From Oscillospiraceae bacterium (lineage in GTDB: Bacteria; Bacillota; Clostridia; Oscillospirales; Ruminococcaceae): 51,971 nt of DNA. The translations under genes were made by a program, and so were the position numbers. The first letter of the stretch is position 1, and every line of letters begins with the position of its first letter. Positions 43,867 through 51,858 of this stretch are shown piece after piece. The stretch is taken from positions 1 through 51,971 of the forward strand of contig JAITFZ010000003.1 in assembly GCA_031280965.1 (NCBI GenBank). The letters run 5' to 3'. The notes under the pieces were generated by a model. The model made no database searches, was not told the origin of the DNA, and worked only from the letters and a program-made list of their open reading frames with translations.

Positions 43867-44532
43867 ATGAATTTTGATTATATTCTATTGGATTTAGACG
43901 GTACATTGACAAACCCTATTGAGGGTATAACAAAGTCAATCAATTACGCAATGAAAAAAATGGGAAAACCGCTTGTACCCGATGAATTGATTTCAAGGCA
44001 CATCGGGCCGCCGCTCAGAGCCGGTTACATACAAAACCTCGGCTTCACCGAAGAAGAAGCCGAGCGCGCTGTTGAGCTGTACCGCGAAAGATATATGCCG
44101 ACCGGGTTATATGAAAACGAGCTAATCGAAGGCGCGGCAGAACTGCTTGAGCGGCTTTCCGGAGCGGGTAAGGTTATAGCTATGGCAACCTCAAAGCCCG
44201 AAGAAATGGCAGTTAGGCTTATGGAACATTTTGACTTAATAAAGTATTTCGATTTTATTTCGGGAGCAGCGATGGACGCGGGCGGACGTCACGAGAAAAC
44301 CGATATAATCCTGCACGCTCTTGAAAATCTCGGTATTGACACGCCCGAAAAGCTTTCAAAAACCGTAATGGTCGGCGACCGTTTTCACGACATCAAAGGA
44401 GCCGAGAATACCGGCGTTAAATCGCTTGCAGTACTTTCGGGCTTCGGGAGCCGCGAGGAATTCGAGGAGTACGGCGCAGATTTTATTGCCGAAAATCTGA
44501 TTCAGGCATGTAATATAATTCTGAATGCATAA
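43867..44532 (+). CDS. HAD phosphatase (phosphoglycolate phosphatase-like)
   Basis: A 221-residue HAD hydrolase. Motif I DLDGTLTNP (Asp9/Asp11), motif II ATSKP, motif III lysine in HEKTDIILHAL and motif IV VGDRFHDIKGAE are all present. A helical C1 cap lies at about 17-85. Substrate could be 5'-nucleotide, phosphoglycolate or pyrophosphate; linkage to a nucleoside phosphorylase favours nucleotide turnover, as inference. Confidence 0.88.
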   Translation: MNFDYILLDLDGTLTNPIEGITKSINYAMKKMGKPLVPDELISRHIGPPLRAGYIQNLGFTEEEAERAVELYRERYMPTGLYENELIEGAAELLERLSGAGKVIAMATSKPEEMAVRLMEHFDLIKYFDFISGAAMDAGGRHEKTDIILHALENLGIDTPEKLSKTVMVGDRFHDIKGAENTGVKSLAVLSGFGSREEFEEYGADFIAENLIQACNIILNA

Positions 44533-44583
44533 TTCTCTTTTTTTTGCGGAAAATAAACATAAACCCGTGAAAGGAGAACTAAT

Positions 44584-44751
44584 ATGGCGGAATTTGTAAA
44601 TAAAGCAATCGCGTGTACAATTTATAACTGCGTAAACCACTGCGACGACGAAGAATACTGCTCACTTAAAAAAATTCAAGTCGGAACTCACGAAAATGAC
44701 CCCGAACAGGTCGAGTGTACCGACTGTCAGTCATTCAAAGAACGGCGCTAA
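44584..44751 (+). CDS. DUF1540 small cysteine protein
   Basis: A 55-residue protein (MAEFVNKAIACTIYNCVNHC...CTDCQSF). The Cys pattern C-x4-C-x3-C-x7-C and the closing C-x2-C-x-S-F match DUF1540, small probably metal-binding proteins of Bacillota. AAAGGAG lies 8 nt before the ATG. Function unknown. Confidence 0.85.
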   Translation: MAEFVNKAIACTIYNCVNHCDDEEYCSLKKIQVGTHENDPEQVECTDCQSFKERR

Positions 44752-44771
44752 TTCTGTAAAAAATATACAAA

Positions 44772-44797
44772 AAGCCGCCGTTTTGTATCGGCGGCTT
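44772..44797 (+). terminator. GC-rich hairpin after the DUF1540 gene
   Basis: A 9-bp perfect stem AAGCCGCCG/CGGCGGCTT with an 8-nt loop. No T-run on the plus strand. Confidence 0.6.
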
Positions 44798-44889
44798 GCC
44801 AATTGTGACTAATATGTAACTAATATTGGGCATATTTTATACTTTTTCACAAATTTTTCATAAAATATGTAAATTATTTGTAAAAAGTA

Positions 44890-44918
44890 TTGCAAATTTA
44901 TTTCTTTTACTGTATAAT
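44890..44918 (+). promoter_or_regulatory. Promoter of the GGDEF/EAL gene
   Basis: TTGCAA (44890-44895), 17 nt, TATAAT (44913-44918). The leader has the palindrome AACAATTGTT at about 44936-44945. The preceding stretch 44798-44889 is AT-rich and shows nothing else. Confidence 0.65.
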
Positions 44919-44964
44919 ATAAATGTATACAGCAAACAATTGTTGTTTTAAGGGGAGATGACTG

Positions 44965-47223
44965 ATGAAAAGCGCCATAAAATCCGGTAAAATGAAGTAT
45001 ATAGCAGTTCTTTCGTTAATTACCGCCGCGTTTGTACTTATCAGTGTTTTTTATTTATTCGGTGTCAGTATTGTTTTGGAAGAAGACAACCGGATTTATT
45101 TTGATGAAATAGCTTTCGAGACGGCTAATACAGTCGAAAGTCGGCTGAACAACCTTCTAAACTCGATAAGAAACTATTCTTACCGCTTTACGGAGTTTGA
45201 AGGGTTAACCGAAGCTGAGCAGAATACGCTTCTTCATGAAACGGCAAACGCAAGCGGTTTTCATGATTTTGTTTACATAAACGCAGATGGGAACGCTTTA
45301 TCCGCAAGGTACGGCGAAGCCGTTCTTAGCAATCGTGATTATTTCCGTAACCCTTTTCTTTTGGGAACGGATTATGTTTCTGTCGGTATTGTGGGTCACT
45401 TCACTACCGAAGTTATGAACATGTTCTCTGTTCCTGTTTTATCAAAGGGTGAAATTTCGGGGGTCTTGTCGGGTGCGCTCGAAAGTGTTTACGTCAAAGA
45501 GCTGATTAACACAGACACATTCGACGGGAAATCTTCAAGCTACATAATGAACTCCGAGGGATTAATCCTGCTTATCCCAAACAACGACATATTAAATATA
45601 GATGCGGGGTTTTCCCTGCTTGAAATGGCGGAGCTTACCTCCGGCAGTGAAGATGCTGTCTTTGAGTTGCTGGGCGCTAACAACGCTTTCGGAAACTTTT
45701 CCTTTACTTTTGAAAATGAAAATTATTTCGCTTCCTTTAAATCCATAGGTATAAGCGAGTGGATGGTCATCACCGTAATCCGCACCGGCGATATTGCCGC
45801 TGTTACATTCAATGTTTTCGGCATGGTTGTAATTTTCACGTTTATATCAATGCTAATAACCTCCGTAGCCATAATCATCTTAGGTATACGGCACTGGGTT
45901 TTCAACAAGAAGTTCAGAGAAACCTCCGATGAGCGCGATAACTTTAAAAATACCGATTTACTTACGGGCGGTCCTTCTTTTGACAAATTCATTACGAACG
46001 TAGTAGATATTTTCGATAAAACAGAACCGGATACCGGCACTTACGCGATGATTTCTATGGATATAAACAAGTTCCGTACCGTTAACGACCATCTCGGTCA
46101 CGATGAGGGAAGCAGAATTTTGATTAAACTCTCCGAACTCATTCAGCGTAATTTAACCGAGAACGAAACTTACACCCGCAAAAACGCCGACTCTTTCTAC
46201 ATATTAATTAAATACGTCAGCGATATTGATATATTCGGGCGGCTTGATACCTTAATAAATGATACATACTATCAGGTTGAGGAGTTTAAGTTAATCCTTT
46301 CGTTCGGTATTTATAAGATTGATGATTTAACGATGGATGTCCGTTCAATTATCGACCGCGCCGACCTCGCCCGCAGAACCATTAAAGACAACAACGAAAG
46401 CTCCTATGCGTTCTTTGATGATAATATGCTCACCAAAATCCGCGAAGAAAAACGTATAGAAAGCATCATGGAATTTGCCCTTGAAAGCAATGAATTTAAG
46501 GTTTATCTCCAGCCTAAGTATGACCTTAACAACCACACGTACATTATCGGCGCGGAAGCGCTTGTAAGGTGGTTCAGAGATGGCAAGATGATTCCGCCGG
46601 GCGGATTTATCCCCATCTTCGAGAGGAACGGATTTATAGTTAAAATTGACCGTTTCGTGTTTGAAGAAGTATGCAAACAGCAGAAAATCTGGCTTAACCG
46701 CGGTTACGAAATGAGGACGATTTCCGTTAACATGTCCCGTATGAACCTTCAGGAACCGCGCTTTGTACGAGATTTGTACGAGATTTGCACAAAGTATAAT
46801 GTGCCTACCAAATATTTTGAAATTGAAATAACCGAAAGTGTTGCTTTCGAGAATTTAGAAACATTGACGCGTGTGTTTAACGAACTCAAGAATTACGGCT
46901 TCCACATTTCCATTGACGACTTCGGAACAGGTTATTCCTCGCTCAATATGCTTAAAAATCTGCCTGTTGACGTTTTGAAAATCGACCGTTCTTTCCTTGC
47001 CGACGCGAAGGACGAGCGCGCAAACAATATTATCTCCCATGTTATTTCACTCGCACTTTCGCTTCATATGAAAACAATCTGCGAAGGAATCGAAACCGAG
47101 GAACAGGTCAATCTGCTTAGCGGACTTAATTGCGATATGGCGCAGGGGTTCTACTTTGCACGACCGATGCCGATTGACGATTACGAGAAATTGCTCTACA
47201 GTGATAATAAGGTTACGAGTTAG
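44965..47223 (+). CDS. c-di-GMP phosphodiesterase with degenerate GGDEF
   Basis: A 752-residue membrane sensor: TM1 (about 11-33), dCache-like sensor (about 40-275), TM2 (about 280-307), GGDEF domain (about 325-495), EAL domain (about 500-748). The GGDEF signature is replaced by N-A-D-S-F (about 405-409), so it should not make c-di-GMP. The EAL site looks complete: AEALVRW, SVNMS, EITES, IDDFGTGYSS, KIDRSF, EGIET. It therefore most likely degrades c-di-GMP, with the GGDEF as GTP-sensing or structural part. SD AGGGGAG precedes the ATG. Confidence 0.93.
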   Translation: MKSAIKSGKMKYIAVLSLITAAFVLISVFYLFGVSIVLEEDNRIYFDEIAFETANTVESRLNNLLNSIRNYSYRFTEFEGLTEAEQNTLLHETANASGFHDFVYINADGNALSARYGEAVLSNRDYFRNPFLLGTDYVSVGIVGHFTTEVMNMFSVPVLSKGEISGVLSGALESVYVKELINTDTFDGKSSSYIMNSEGLILLIPNNDILNIDAGFSLLEMAELTSGSEDAVFELLGANNAFGNFSFTFENENYFASFKSIGISEWMVITVIRTGDIAAVTFNVFGMVVIFTFISMLITSVAIIILGIRHWVFNKKFRETSDERDNFKNTDLLTGGPSFDKFITNVVDIFDKTEPDTGTYAMISMDINKFRTVNDHLGHDEGSRILIKLSELIQRNLTENETYTRKNADSFYILIKYVSDIDIFGRLDTLINDTYYQVEEFKLILSFGIYKIDDLTMDVRSIIDRADLARRTIKDNNESSYAFFDDNMLTKIREEKRIESIMEFALESNEFKVYLQPKYDLNNHTYIIGAEALVRWFRDGKMIPPGGFIPIFERNGFIVKIDRFVFEEVCKQQKIWLNRGYEMRTISVNMSRMNLQEPRFVRDLYEICTKYNVPTKYFEIEITESVAFENLETLTRVFNELKNYGFHISIDDFGTGYSSLNMLKNLPVDVLKIDRSFLADAKDERANNIISHVISLALSLHMKTICEGIETEEQVNLLSGLNCDMAQGFYFARPMPIDDYEKLLYSDNKVTS

Positions 47224-47316
47224 TTTTGTCAGCACTTATTAGCATAATTTTATTGACACTGCCCGGTTACGGGCGGTGTCATGATATTAAACGATTACAT
47301 AGCAAGGAGCGCATAA

Positions 47317-47931
47317 ATGGATTTTGAATTTAAAGAAAGAACAATTCTGACCGAAATGGTCGAACACACCGCAGAATCACTTTTTAACACGATGAAGTAT
47401 ATCTACGTATTATCTGAAAGCGATTTCTATAATATAAACTGCAAAGATATTTTCAAAGTCGCACTTTCCGATGTTACGAACCCGAACATTCTCGACAACC
47501 TCGGAATTCAGGTCAGCGACTCCAAAATCGGGGAAATGGCTTCCGAGGAATTCGCCCGTGTGAAGTCTATGCTGCATTATGCATTTGTGCTTCGTCTTCC
47601 CTTCCTTAGGCGCGCAATGGAATTTTGCCCGCTTAAAGAAACGCATATTAAAGACCTATATGCATTAGCGGTAAGGCGCGGCGCCGAAAACTACGGCGAG
47701 ATTATTGAGGAAGACTTGAAAACCATGCTGAAAATCGCACGCAACCGTCAGCCCGAACCCGCATTTGACGGCGAGTGGTTCAGGCGCTGGATTTATACAA
47801 GGGGGAAAGAACTTTCGGTAATAAACAACAGGAATATGTTTCTGCTCGGTTGCATGGACGCAATGTTCCCGCTTTATTATTCGGCACTGACAGAGAAATT
47901 AACAACATTGCTTTTAAAATGGCAGGAGTAA
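47317..47931 (+). CDS. Hypothetical protein
   Basis: A 204-residue, mainly helical, soluble protein. No motif recognised. Mixed charged helices (HTAESLFNTMKYIYVLSESDFYN; SEEFARVKSMLHYAFVLRLPFLRRAMEFCP) suggest an all-alpha fold. AAGGAGC lies 8 nt before the ATG. It has a strong terminator of its own and lies after the c-di-GMP gene, but the 90-nt gap makes cotranscription only possible. Confidence 0.6.
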   Translation: MDFEFKERTILTEMVEHTAESLFNTMKYIYVLSESDFYNINCKDIFKVALSDVTNPNILDNLGIQVSDSKIGEMASEEFARVKSMLHYAFVLRLPFLRRAMEFCPLKETHIKDLYALAVRRGAENYGEIIEEDLKTMLKIARNRQPEPAFDGEWFRRWIYTRGKELSVINNRNMFLLGCMDAMFPLYYSALTEKLTTLLLKWQE

Positions 47932-47944
47932 ATTAATCAACATT

Positions 47945-47975
47945 AAAACAGCCGCTCGCAAAGAGCGGCTGTTTT
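47945..47975 (+). terminator. Strong intrinsic terminator
   Basis: A 13-bp perfect stem AAAACAGCCGCTC/GAGCGGCTGTTTT, loop of 5, then a T-rich run (GTCTTTTTTT). Confidence 0.92.
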
Positions 47976-47986
47976 GTCTTTTTTTA

Positions 47987-48020
47987 CTAAAATCCAATAA
48001 ACAAGTTTATTGGATTTTAG
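47987..48020. repeat. 16-bp perfect inverted repeat
   Basis: CTAAAATCCAATAAAC (47987-48002) and its exact complement (48005-48020), loop of 2 nt, between converging genes. A second palindrome, CTGTTGCAACAG (48029-48040), abuts the stop codon of the VWA gene. Probably termination for the minus strand, although T-runs are absent. Confidence 0.7.
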
Positions 48021-48040
48021 GGATGGCGCTGTTGCAACAG

Positions 48041-48628
48041 TTAGTTTCTTATTACGTCTATTATACGCTCTGATAATTTTGCAAGCGCTTTCGCGAAAAA
48101 GTTCTCTTCCTCGATGTCGAAAAGTATTGTATGCTCAGGTAAAATTCCGAGCTGCTCCATTATAAGCGACTCGTTTGTCATGCAAAAGAACTTCCATTTA
48201 TAAACATAAGATTGATGTGCGACCATTTCGGCGACTTGATTGTAGGTGAAGCTTTTGCTTGCGTTGTCTCTTCCAAAGGTTGTTAAAACGACAATAACGT
48301 TTTCGGGGTGTTCGCTTTCATCAGCGTCACTGTACGCCTTGCCTTTTTCATTTATGGTTTCAGCGATTGAGTCGAAGACATTACGCACGCCGTCTCCCCC
48401 TCCAAAATGCTTGGTAGTAAGTCTTACAGCCGCGACCGGAGTATCATTGGTGTAGAACTTATAACCATCACCAAAAGCGCCGAGAGTAATTCTGATTTCG
48501 CCCTCACCTTGCGCTTTTTTCATAGTTTCCAAAAATATTTTTCCGTTTTTCCTTGCCAATTCCTCAAAATTTTCAACAGGTACATTGTTGTCGTGGAGAA
48601 CAATAATTTCTGTTAAACCGCTTTTCAT
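48041..48628 (-). CDS. VWA-like protein without MIDAS residues
   Basis: A 195-residue protein with the layout of small von Willebrand A proteins: GLTEIIVLHDNNVPVENF at strand 1, RITLGAFGD, FGGGDGVRNVFDSIAETI, ENVIVVLTTFGRDNASKSFTYNQVAEMV, YKWKFFCMTN. The D-x-S-x-S metal site at the end of strand 1 is D-N-N-V, and the usual G-x-T is G-G-D, so metal-dependent adhesion is unlikely. ATG 48628 was chosen over GTG 48637 for SD spacing. Confidence 0.7.
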   Translation of the reverse strand: MKSGLTEIIVLHDNNVPVENFEELARKNGKIFLETMKKAQGEGEIRITLGAFGDGYKFYTNDTPVAAVRLTTKHFGGGDGVRNVFDSIAETINEKGKAYSDADESEHPENVIVVLTTFGRDNASKSFTYNQVAEMVAHQSYVYKWKFFCMTNESLIMEQLGILPEHTILFDIEEENFFAKALAKLSERIIDVIRN

Positions 48629-48692
48629 GCCGTTCACCGCCTTTCATAATTGTTAAATGATGTAACAAAGTGCAAAACACACTTGTACTATA

Positions 48693-48721
48693 ATTATATC
48701 AGACAATTCGTTATTTTTCAA
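48693..48721 (-). promoter_or_regulatory. Promoter of the VWA-like gene
   Basis: Minus strand TTGAAA (48721-48716), 17 nt, TATAAT (48698-48693). Confidence 0.65.
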
Positions 48722-48780
48722 TGCTTTTTTAAATTTTATTTTCACCTGCGGCTTTTTTGTACATTTTCACAATAAATAAT

Positions 48781-48809
48781 TTGACATATTTCTTTATCGG
48801 TGCTATAAT
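48781..48809 (+). promoter_or_regulatory. Consensus promoter of thrS
   Basis: TTGACA (48781-48786), 17 nt, TATAAT (48804-48809). The expected leader is only ~27 nt, too short for the T-box often found before Bacillota thrS. Confidence 0.85.
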
Positions 48810-48842
48810 AAAAGGCAGATAAAAAATGAAAGAAGGCAGTTT

Positions 48843-50747
48843 ATGTTTATTATAACTTTAAAAGACGGCGTTCAAAAAGAATTCGCTGAACCGCTCTCTG
48901 CTTATGACGTGGCGAAATCAATAGGCGCAGGACTCGCAAAAGCCGCATGCGCTACGAAAGTTAACGGCGAGGTCTGTGACCTGCGAACTATGATAAAGGC
49001 AGATTGTACACTTGATATTCTCACGTTTGATACTCCCGAAGGCAGATGGTCTTTCCGTCACACAGCCGCGCATATTTTAGCGCAGGCTGTTAAAAGGCTC
49101 TACCCCGGCGTAAAATTTGCGATTGGTCCCGCGATTGACGACGGCTTCTACTATGACTTTGATGTTGAAAAGCCGTTCACGCCCGAAGACTTGGAAAAAA
49201 TCGAAGCTGAAATGAAAAAAATAATCAAAGAAGACACGGAGCTTGAACAATTTGAACTTACATTTGAAGAAGCGTTGAATTTATTTAAAGACGAGCCTTA
49301 TAAAATTGAGTTGATTGAAGAACTGCGCGGTAAAGGCGAGGGCATTTCTTTTTATAAGCAGACAGAATTCACCGACCTGTGTGCGGGTCCGCACCTTATG
49401 TCAACCGGCGCTGTTAAGGCGTTTAAGCTTTTAACAAGTACAGGCGCGTATTGGCGCGGGAGCGAGAAAAATAAAATGTTGTGCAGAATTTACGGCACAG
49501 CGTTCCCGAAAGCTTCGCTGCTTGAGGAGCATTTGGCAAGAATCGAAGAAGCCAGGAAGCGCGACCACCGCAAACTCGGAAAAGAACTCGGCTTATTCAT
49601 GCTCACTGACGAAGGAATCGGGTTCCCGTTTTTCTTTCCGAACGGCATGATTATAAAGAATCTGCTTATTGATTATTGGCGTGAACTGCACATCGAAGCG
49701 GGTTATCACGAAATTTCCACACCCGTTATGCTTACCCGCGATTTATGGGAGCGTTCGGGACACTGGGAACATTACAGTGAGAATATTTATACATCGGAAA
49801 TCGACGATAAATGCTACGCAATAAAACCCATGAATTGTCCCGGCGGGATTTTATATTACATGGCAAACCCGCACTCTTACAAGGAATTCCCGCTTAGAGT
49901 AGGCGAACTCGGTCATGTTCATCGTCACGAAAAATCCGGCGCTTTGCACGGGCTGATGAGGGTACGGTGTTTTACGCAGGACGATGCACATATATTTATG
50001 ACGAAAGAGCAAATCAAAGACGAAATAAAAGATGTCGCCTCACTCATTGATAAGATTTACAGTGTCTTCGGATTCAATTATCGCATTGAGCTTTCGACAA
50101 TGCCGGAAGACCACATGGGTAGCGAAGAAGACTGGAAAATCGCCATCGAAGCACTTGAAAACGCTTTAAAAGAAATTGGTTGTGAGTATTTTATTAATGA
50201 AGGCGATGGTGCATTTTACGGGCCGAAAATTGATTTCCACCTTGAGGATTCTATTGGCAGGACGTGGCAGTGCGGCACGATTCAACTTGATTTTCAGCTT
50301 CCTGAACGCTTTGAACTTGAATACACCGGCGCAGATGGCGCAAAGCATAGACCTATTATGATTCACAGAGCTATTTACGGCTCTATAGAGCGGTTTATTG
50401 CAATATTGATAGAGCATTTCGCAGGCGCGTTCCCGCTTTGGCTTGCCCCCGAGCAGGTGCGGATTCTGCCAATCGCCGACCGCCACAATGAGTTTTGTGA
50501 AAGTTTAGTGAAAACGCTAAAGTTTCACTCAGTTCGTGCCGATATAGATAGTAGAAGTGAAAAAGTAGGCTTTAAAATCCGCGAGGCACAGTTGCAAAAA
50601 ATCCCCTACATGCTGATTATCGGAGATAACGAGGTCGAATCGGAGCAGATTTCGGTTCGCTCTCGAAAAGAGGGAGATTTGGGTGCAATGTCTGTCAGCG
50701 CATTTTGTGAGAAGCTTAGTTTGGAAATAACCGGGAAAGTTATTTAA
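48843..50747 (+). CDS. thrS: Threonyl-tRNA synthetase
   Basis: A full-length 634-residue class II synthetase: TGS domain (1-60), editing domain with HTAAHILAQAVKRLYP (about 74) and DLCAGPHLMSTG, catalytic core with PMNCPGG, RVGELGHVHRHEKSGALHGLMRVRCFTQDDAHIF and MIHRAIYGSIERFIAILIEHFAGAFP, and the anticodon-binding domain at the end. The zinc ligands (Cys in MNCPGG and two His) are in place. SD GAAGGCAG precedes the ATG. Confidence 0.97.
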   Translation: MFIITLKDGVQKEFAEPLSAYDVAKSIGAGLAKAACATKVNGEVCDLRTMIKADCTLDILTFDTPEGRWSFRHTAAHILAQAVKRLYPGVKFAIGPAIDDGFYYDFDVEKPFTPEDLEKIEAEMKKIIKEDTELEQFELTFEEALNLFKDEPYKIELIEELRGKGEGISFYKQTEFTDLCAGPHLMSTGAVKAFKLLTSTGAYWRGSEKNKMLCRIYGTAFPKASLLEEHLARIEEARKRDHRKLGKELGLFMLTDEGIGFPFFFPNGMIIKNLLIDYWRELHIEAGYHEISTPVMLTRDLWERSGHWEHYSENIYTSEIDDKCYAIKPMNCPGGILYYMANPHSYKEFPLRVGELGHVHRHEKSGALHGLMRVRCFTQDDAHIFMTKEQIKDEIKDVASLIDKIYSVFGFNYRIELSTMPEDHMGSEEDWKIAIEALENALKEIGCEYFINEGDGAFYGPKIDFHLEDSIGRTWQCGTIQLDFQLPERFELEYTGADGAKHRPIMIHRAIYGSIERFIAILIEHFAGAFPLWLAPEQVRILPIADRHNEFCESLVKTLKFHSVRADIDSRSEKVGFKIREAQLQKIPYMLIIGDNEVESEQISVRSRKEGDLGAMSVSAFCEKLSLEITGKVI

Positions 50748-50760
50748 GGAGGGTTTATTA

Positions 50761-50970
50761 ATGGGAACAGGGTTTGAATCTGCGCTTCTCAGATTGGGGT
50801 CATCGGCATCGCTCGCTAATTCTGACGGCTTGATGTCAATTAAAATGCTGAGCAAAATGCTCCGCGCCGATACGCAGGTCGCAGCTTCGCTTATTTCTTC
50901 TATGTCGGAGATGCTTCCTCCTGCCGCCGGTGTTGGTGAGGTCGGTGGAATGCTTGATGTTAGGGGCTGA
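50761..50970 (+). CDS. YjfB-like putative motility protein
   Basis: A 69-residue protein with the helical M-S-x-x-x-L...I-K-M-L-x-K-M-L core and a C-terminal G-x-M-L-D-V-R-G resembling the N-I-D-I-R end of the YjfB family, annotated as putative motility proteins. GGAGG lies upstream. It is 13 nt after thrS and followed by a terminator. Confidence 0.6.
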   Translation: MGTGFESALLRLGSSASLANSDGLMSIKMLSKMLRADTQVAASLISSMSEMLPPAAGVGEVGGMLDVRG

Positions 50971-50984
50971 AAATAAAATAATAT

Positions 50985-51008
50985 AACCGTCTGTTAAGTT
51001 AGACGGTT
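50985..51008 (+). terminator. Intrinsic terminator after yjfB-like gene
   Basis: An AACCGTCT/AGACGGTT stem with 8-nt loop, running into TTTTTT. Confidence 0.92.
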
Positions 51009-51013
51009 TTTTA

Positions 51014-51042
51014 TTGACATGAGGACGATATTATGTTATACT
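51014..51042 (+). promoter_or_regulatory. Promoter of tRNA-Ser
   Basis: TTGACA (51014-51019), 17 nt, TATACT (51037-51042), with transcription expected to start at or just before the tRNA. Confidence 0.8.
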
Positions 51043-51050
51043 GTTTTAGT

Positions 51051-51136
51051 GGAAGCGTATCGAAGAGGTCATAACGAGCCTGACTCGAAATCAGGTTGTC
51101 CGAAAGGGCACGTGAGTTCGAATCTCACCGCTTCCG
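51051..51136 (+). tRNA. tRNA-Ser(CGA)
   Basis: A class II tRNA with acceptor GGAAGCG/CGCTTCC, D-arm, anticodon stem CCTGA/TCAGG with loop CTCGAAA (anticodon CGA, codon UCG), a long variable arm (TTGTCCGAAAGGGCAC) and T-arm GTGAGTTCGAATCTCAC. Discriminator G; CCA not encoded. Confidence 0.96.
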
Positions 51137-51218
51137 TCAAACGGTTCTTATAAGAACCCCATATATTTCAATGGCGGTTATGCCATTATGGTGTACTTGT
51201 AGAGCCCAAAATAGGAAA

Positions 51219-51253
51219 CAGCGTTAAGGTTTTAACCCTGACGTTGTTTTTTT
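51219..51253 (+). terminator. Terminator-like hairpin with T7 run
   Basis: A 13-position stem (51219-51246, one mismatch and two G-U pairs) is followed by TTTTTTT. It lies 80 nt after tRNA-Ser, leaving a short structured RNA between. Confidence 0.75.
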
Positions 51254-51299
51254 GTTTCCGTGCCTTAACAAAAAACCCATGATAATCTCCGGTTTACCG

Positions 51300-51326
51300 C
51301 CCCACACGACGCTGTTCGTGTCGGGG
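51300..51326 (+). terminator. Second terminator-like hairpin
   Basis: CCCCACACGA pairs with TCGTGT-C-GGGG (one bulged C), followed by TTGTTTT. Confidence 0.7.
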
Positions 51327-51405
51327 TTGTTTTAAATGGTGTTGTATAAAGCAAAGTTTTAAGATTACACAGCAGTCCCACTATAATATAAGAGGAGTCA
51401 ACACA

Positions 51406-51858
51406 ATGTCTACATTAAATCAAAATCCAAAACTTCCCGAATATATATCCGCGCTTATCGACAAAAACACGTATGAACAATTGACTAAATTAGCGAATAC
51501 ATTTATACAGCCCAAAATCAAGTTTGAAGCAATCAAAACCAAGGCGCGGGAAATCGCGGCAGCAACAAACGAAAAGAACAAAAACAAATCTCCGGGCGAA
51601 GAGTTAGAAAAACCCACAAGCACAATTCCCGAAGTTCAGGCTATGTTCAATATGACCGACGAAGAATACGAGAAGTTTGAAAAGACTGTTTCAGAGCACG
51701 AGAATAAAAACTTCAGTTGGCTTACTCACTGCTGTAATATCGGTTTGCTGCCGAAATCATCGGAGAGCGATTCGACGAGCGATTATCTTTTGAGAATGTT
51801 GTATATAAAAGAGTATGAGCTGTTCTTAAAATTAACAAATGTAGTACTTGAATGTTAA
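51406..51858 (+). CDS. Hypothetical protein
   Basis: A 150-residue soluble helical protein, rich in Lys, Glu and Asn, with no recognised motif. The middle (about 50-75) is Lys/Asn/Pro-rich and looks flexible. AGAGGAG precedes the ATG by 8 nt and a TATAAT box lies at 51382. The last 113 bases of the window after it show nothing. Confidence 0.6.
   Translation: MSTLNQNPKLPEYISALIDKNTYEQLTKLANTFIQPKIKFEAIKTKAREIAAATNEKNKNKSPGEELEKPTSTIPEVQAMFNMTDEEYEKFEKTVSEHENKNFSWLTHCCNIGLLPKSSESDSTSDYLLRMLYIKEYELFLKLTNVVLEC

Larger units (their letters stand above)
51137..51405. other. Structured intergenic region, possible small RNA
   Basis: No protein frame. It holds a 16-nt perfect palindrome (GGTTCTTATAAGAACC, 51143-51158), an AATGGC/GCCATT hairpin near 51170-51186, and two terminator-like hairpins listed separately. 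A TATAAT box at 51382-51387 probably serves the gene at 51406. Confidence 0.5.

Noticed and set aside
48640-48842. T-box riboswitch before thrS
   Set aside because: A perfect promoter lies only ~27 nt before the thrS SD, and no T-box sequence or stem I is visible.
48826-48855. Nine-codon uORF overlapping the thrS start
   Set aside because: It has almost no leader in front of it and no SD; probably chance.
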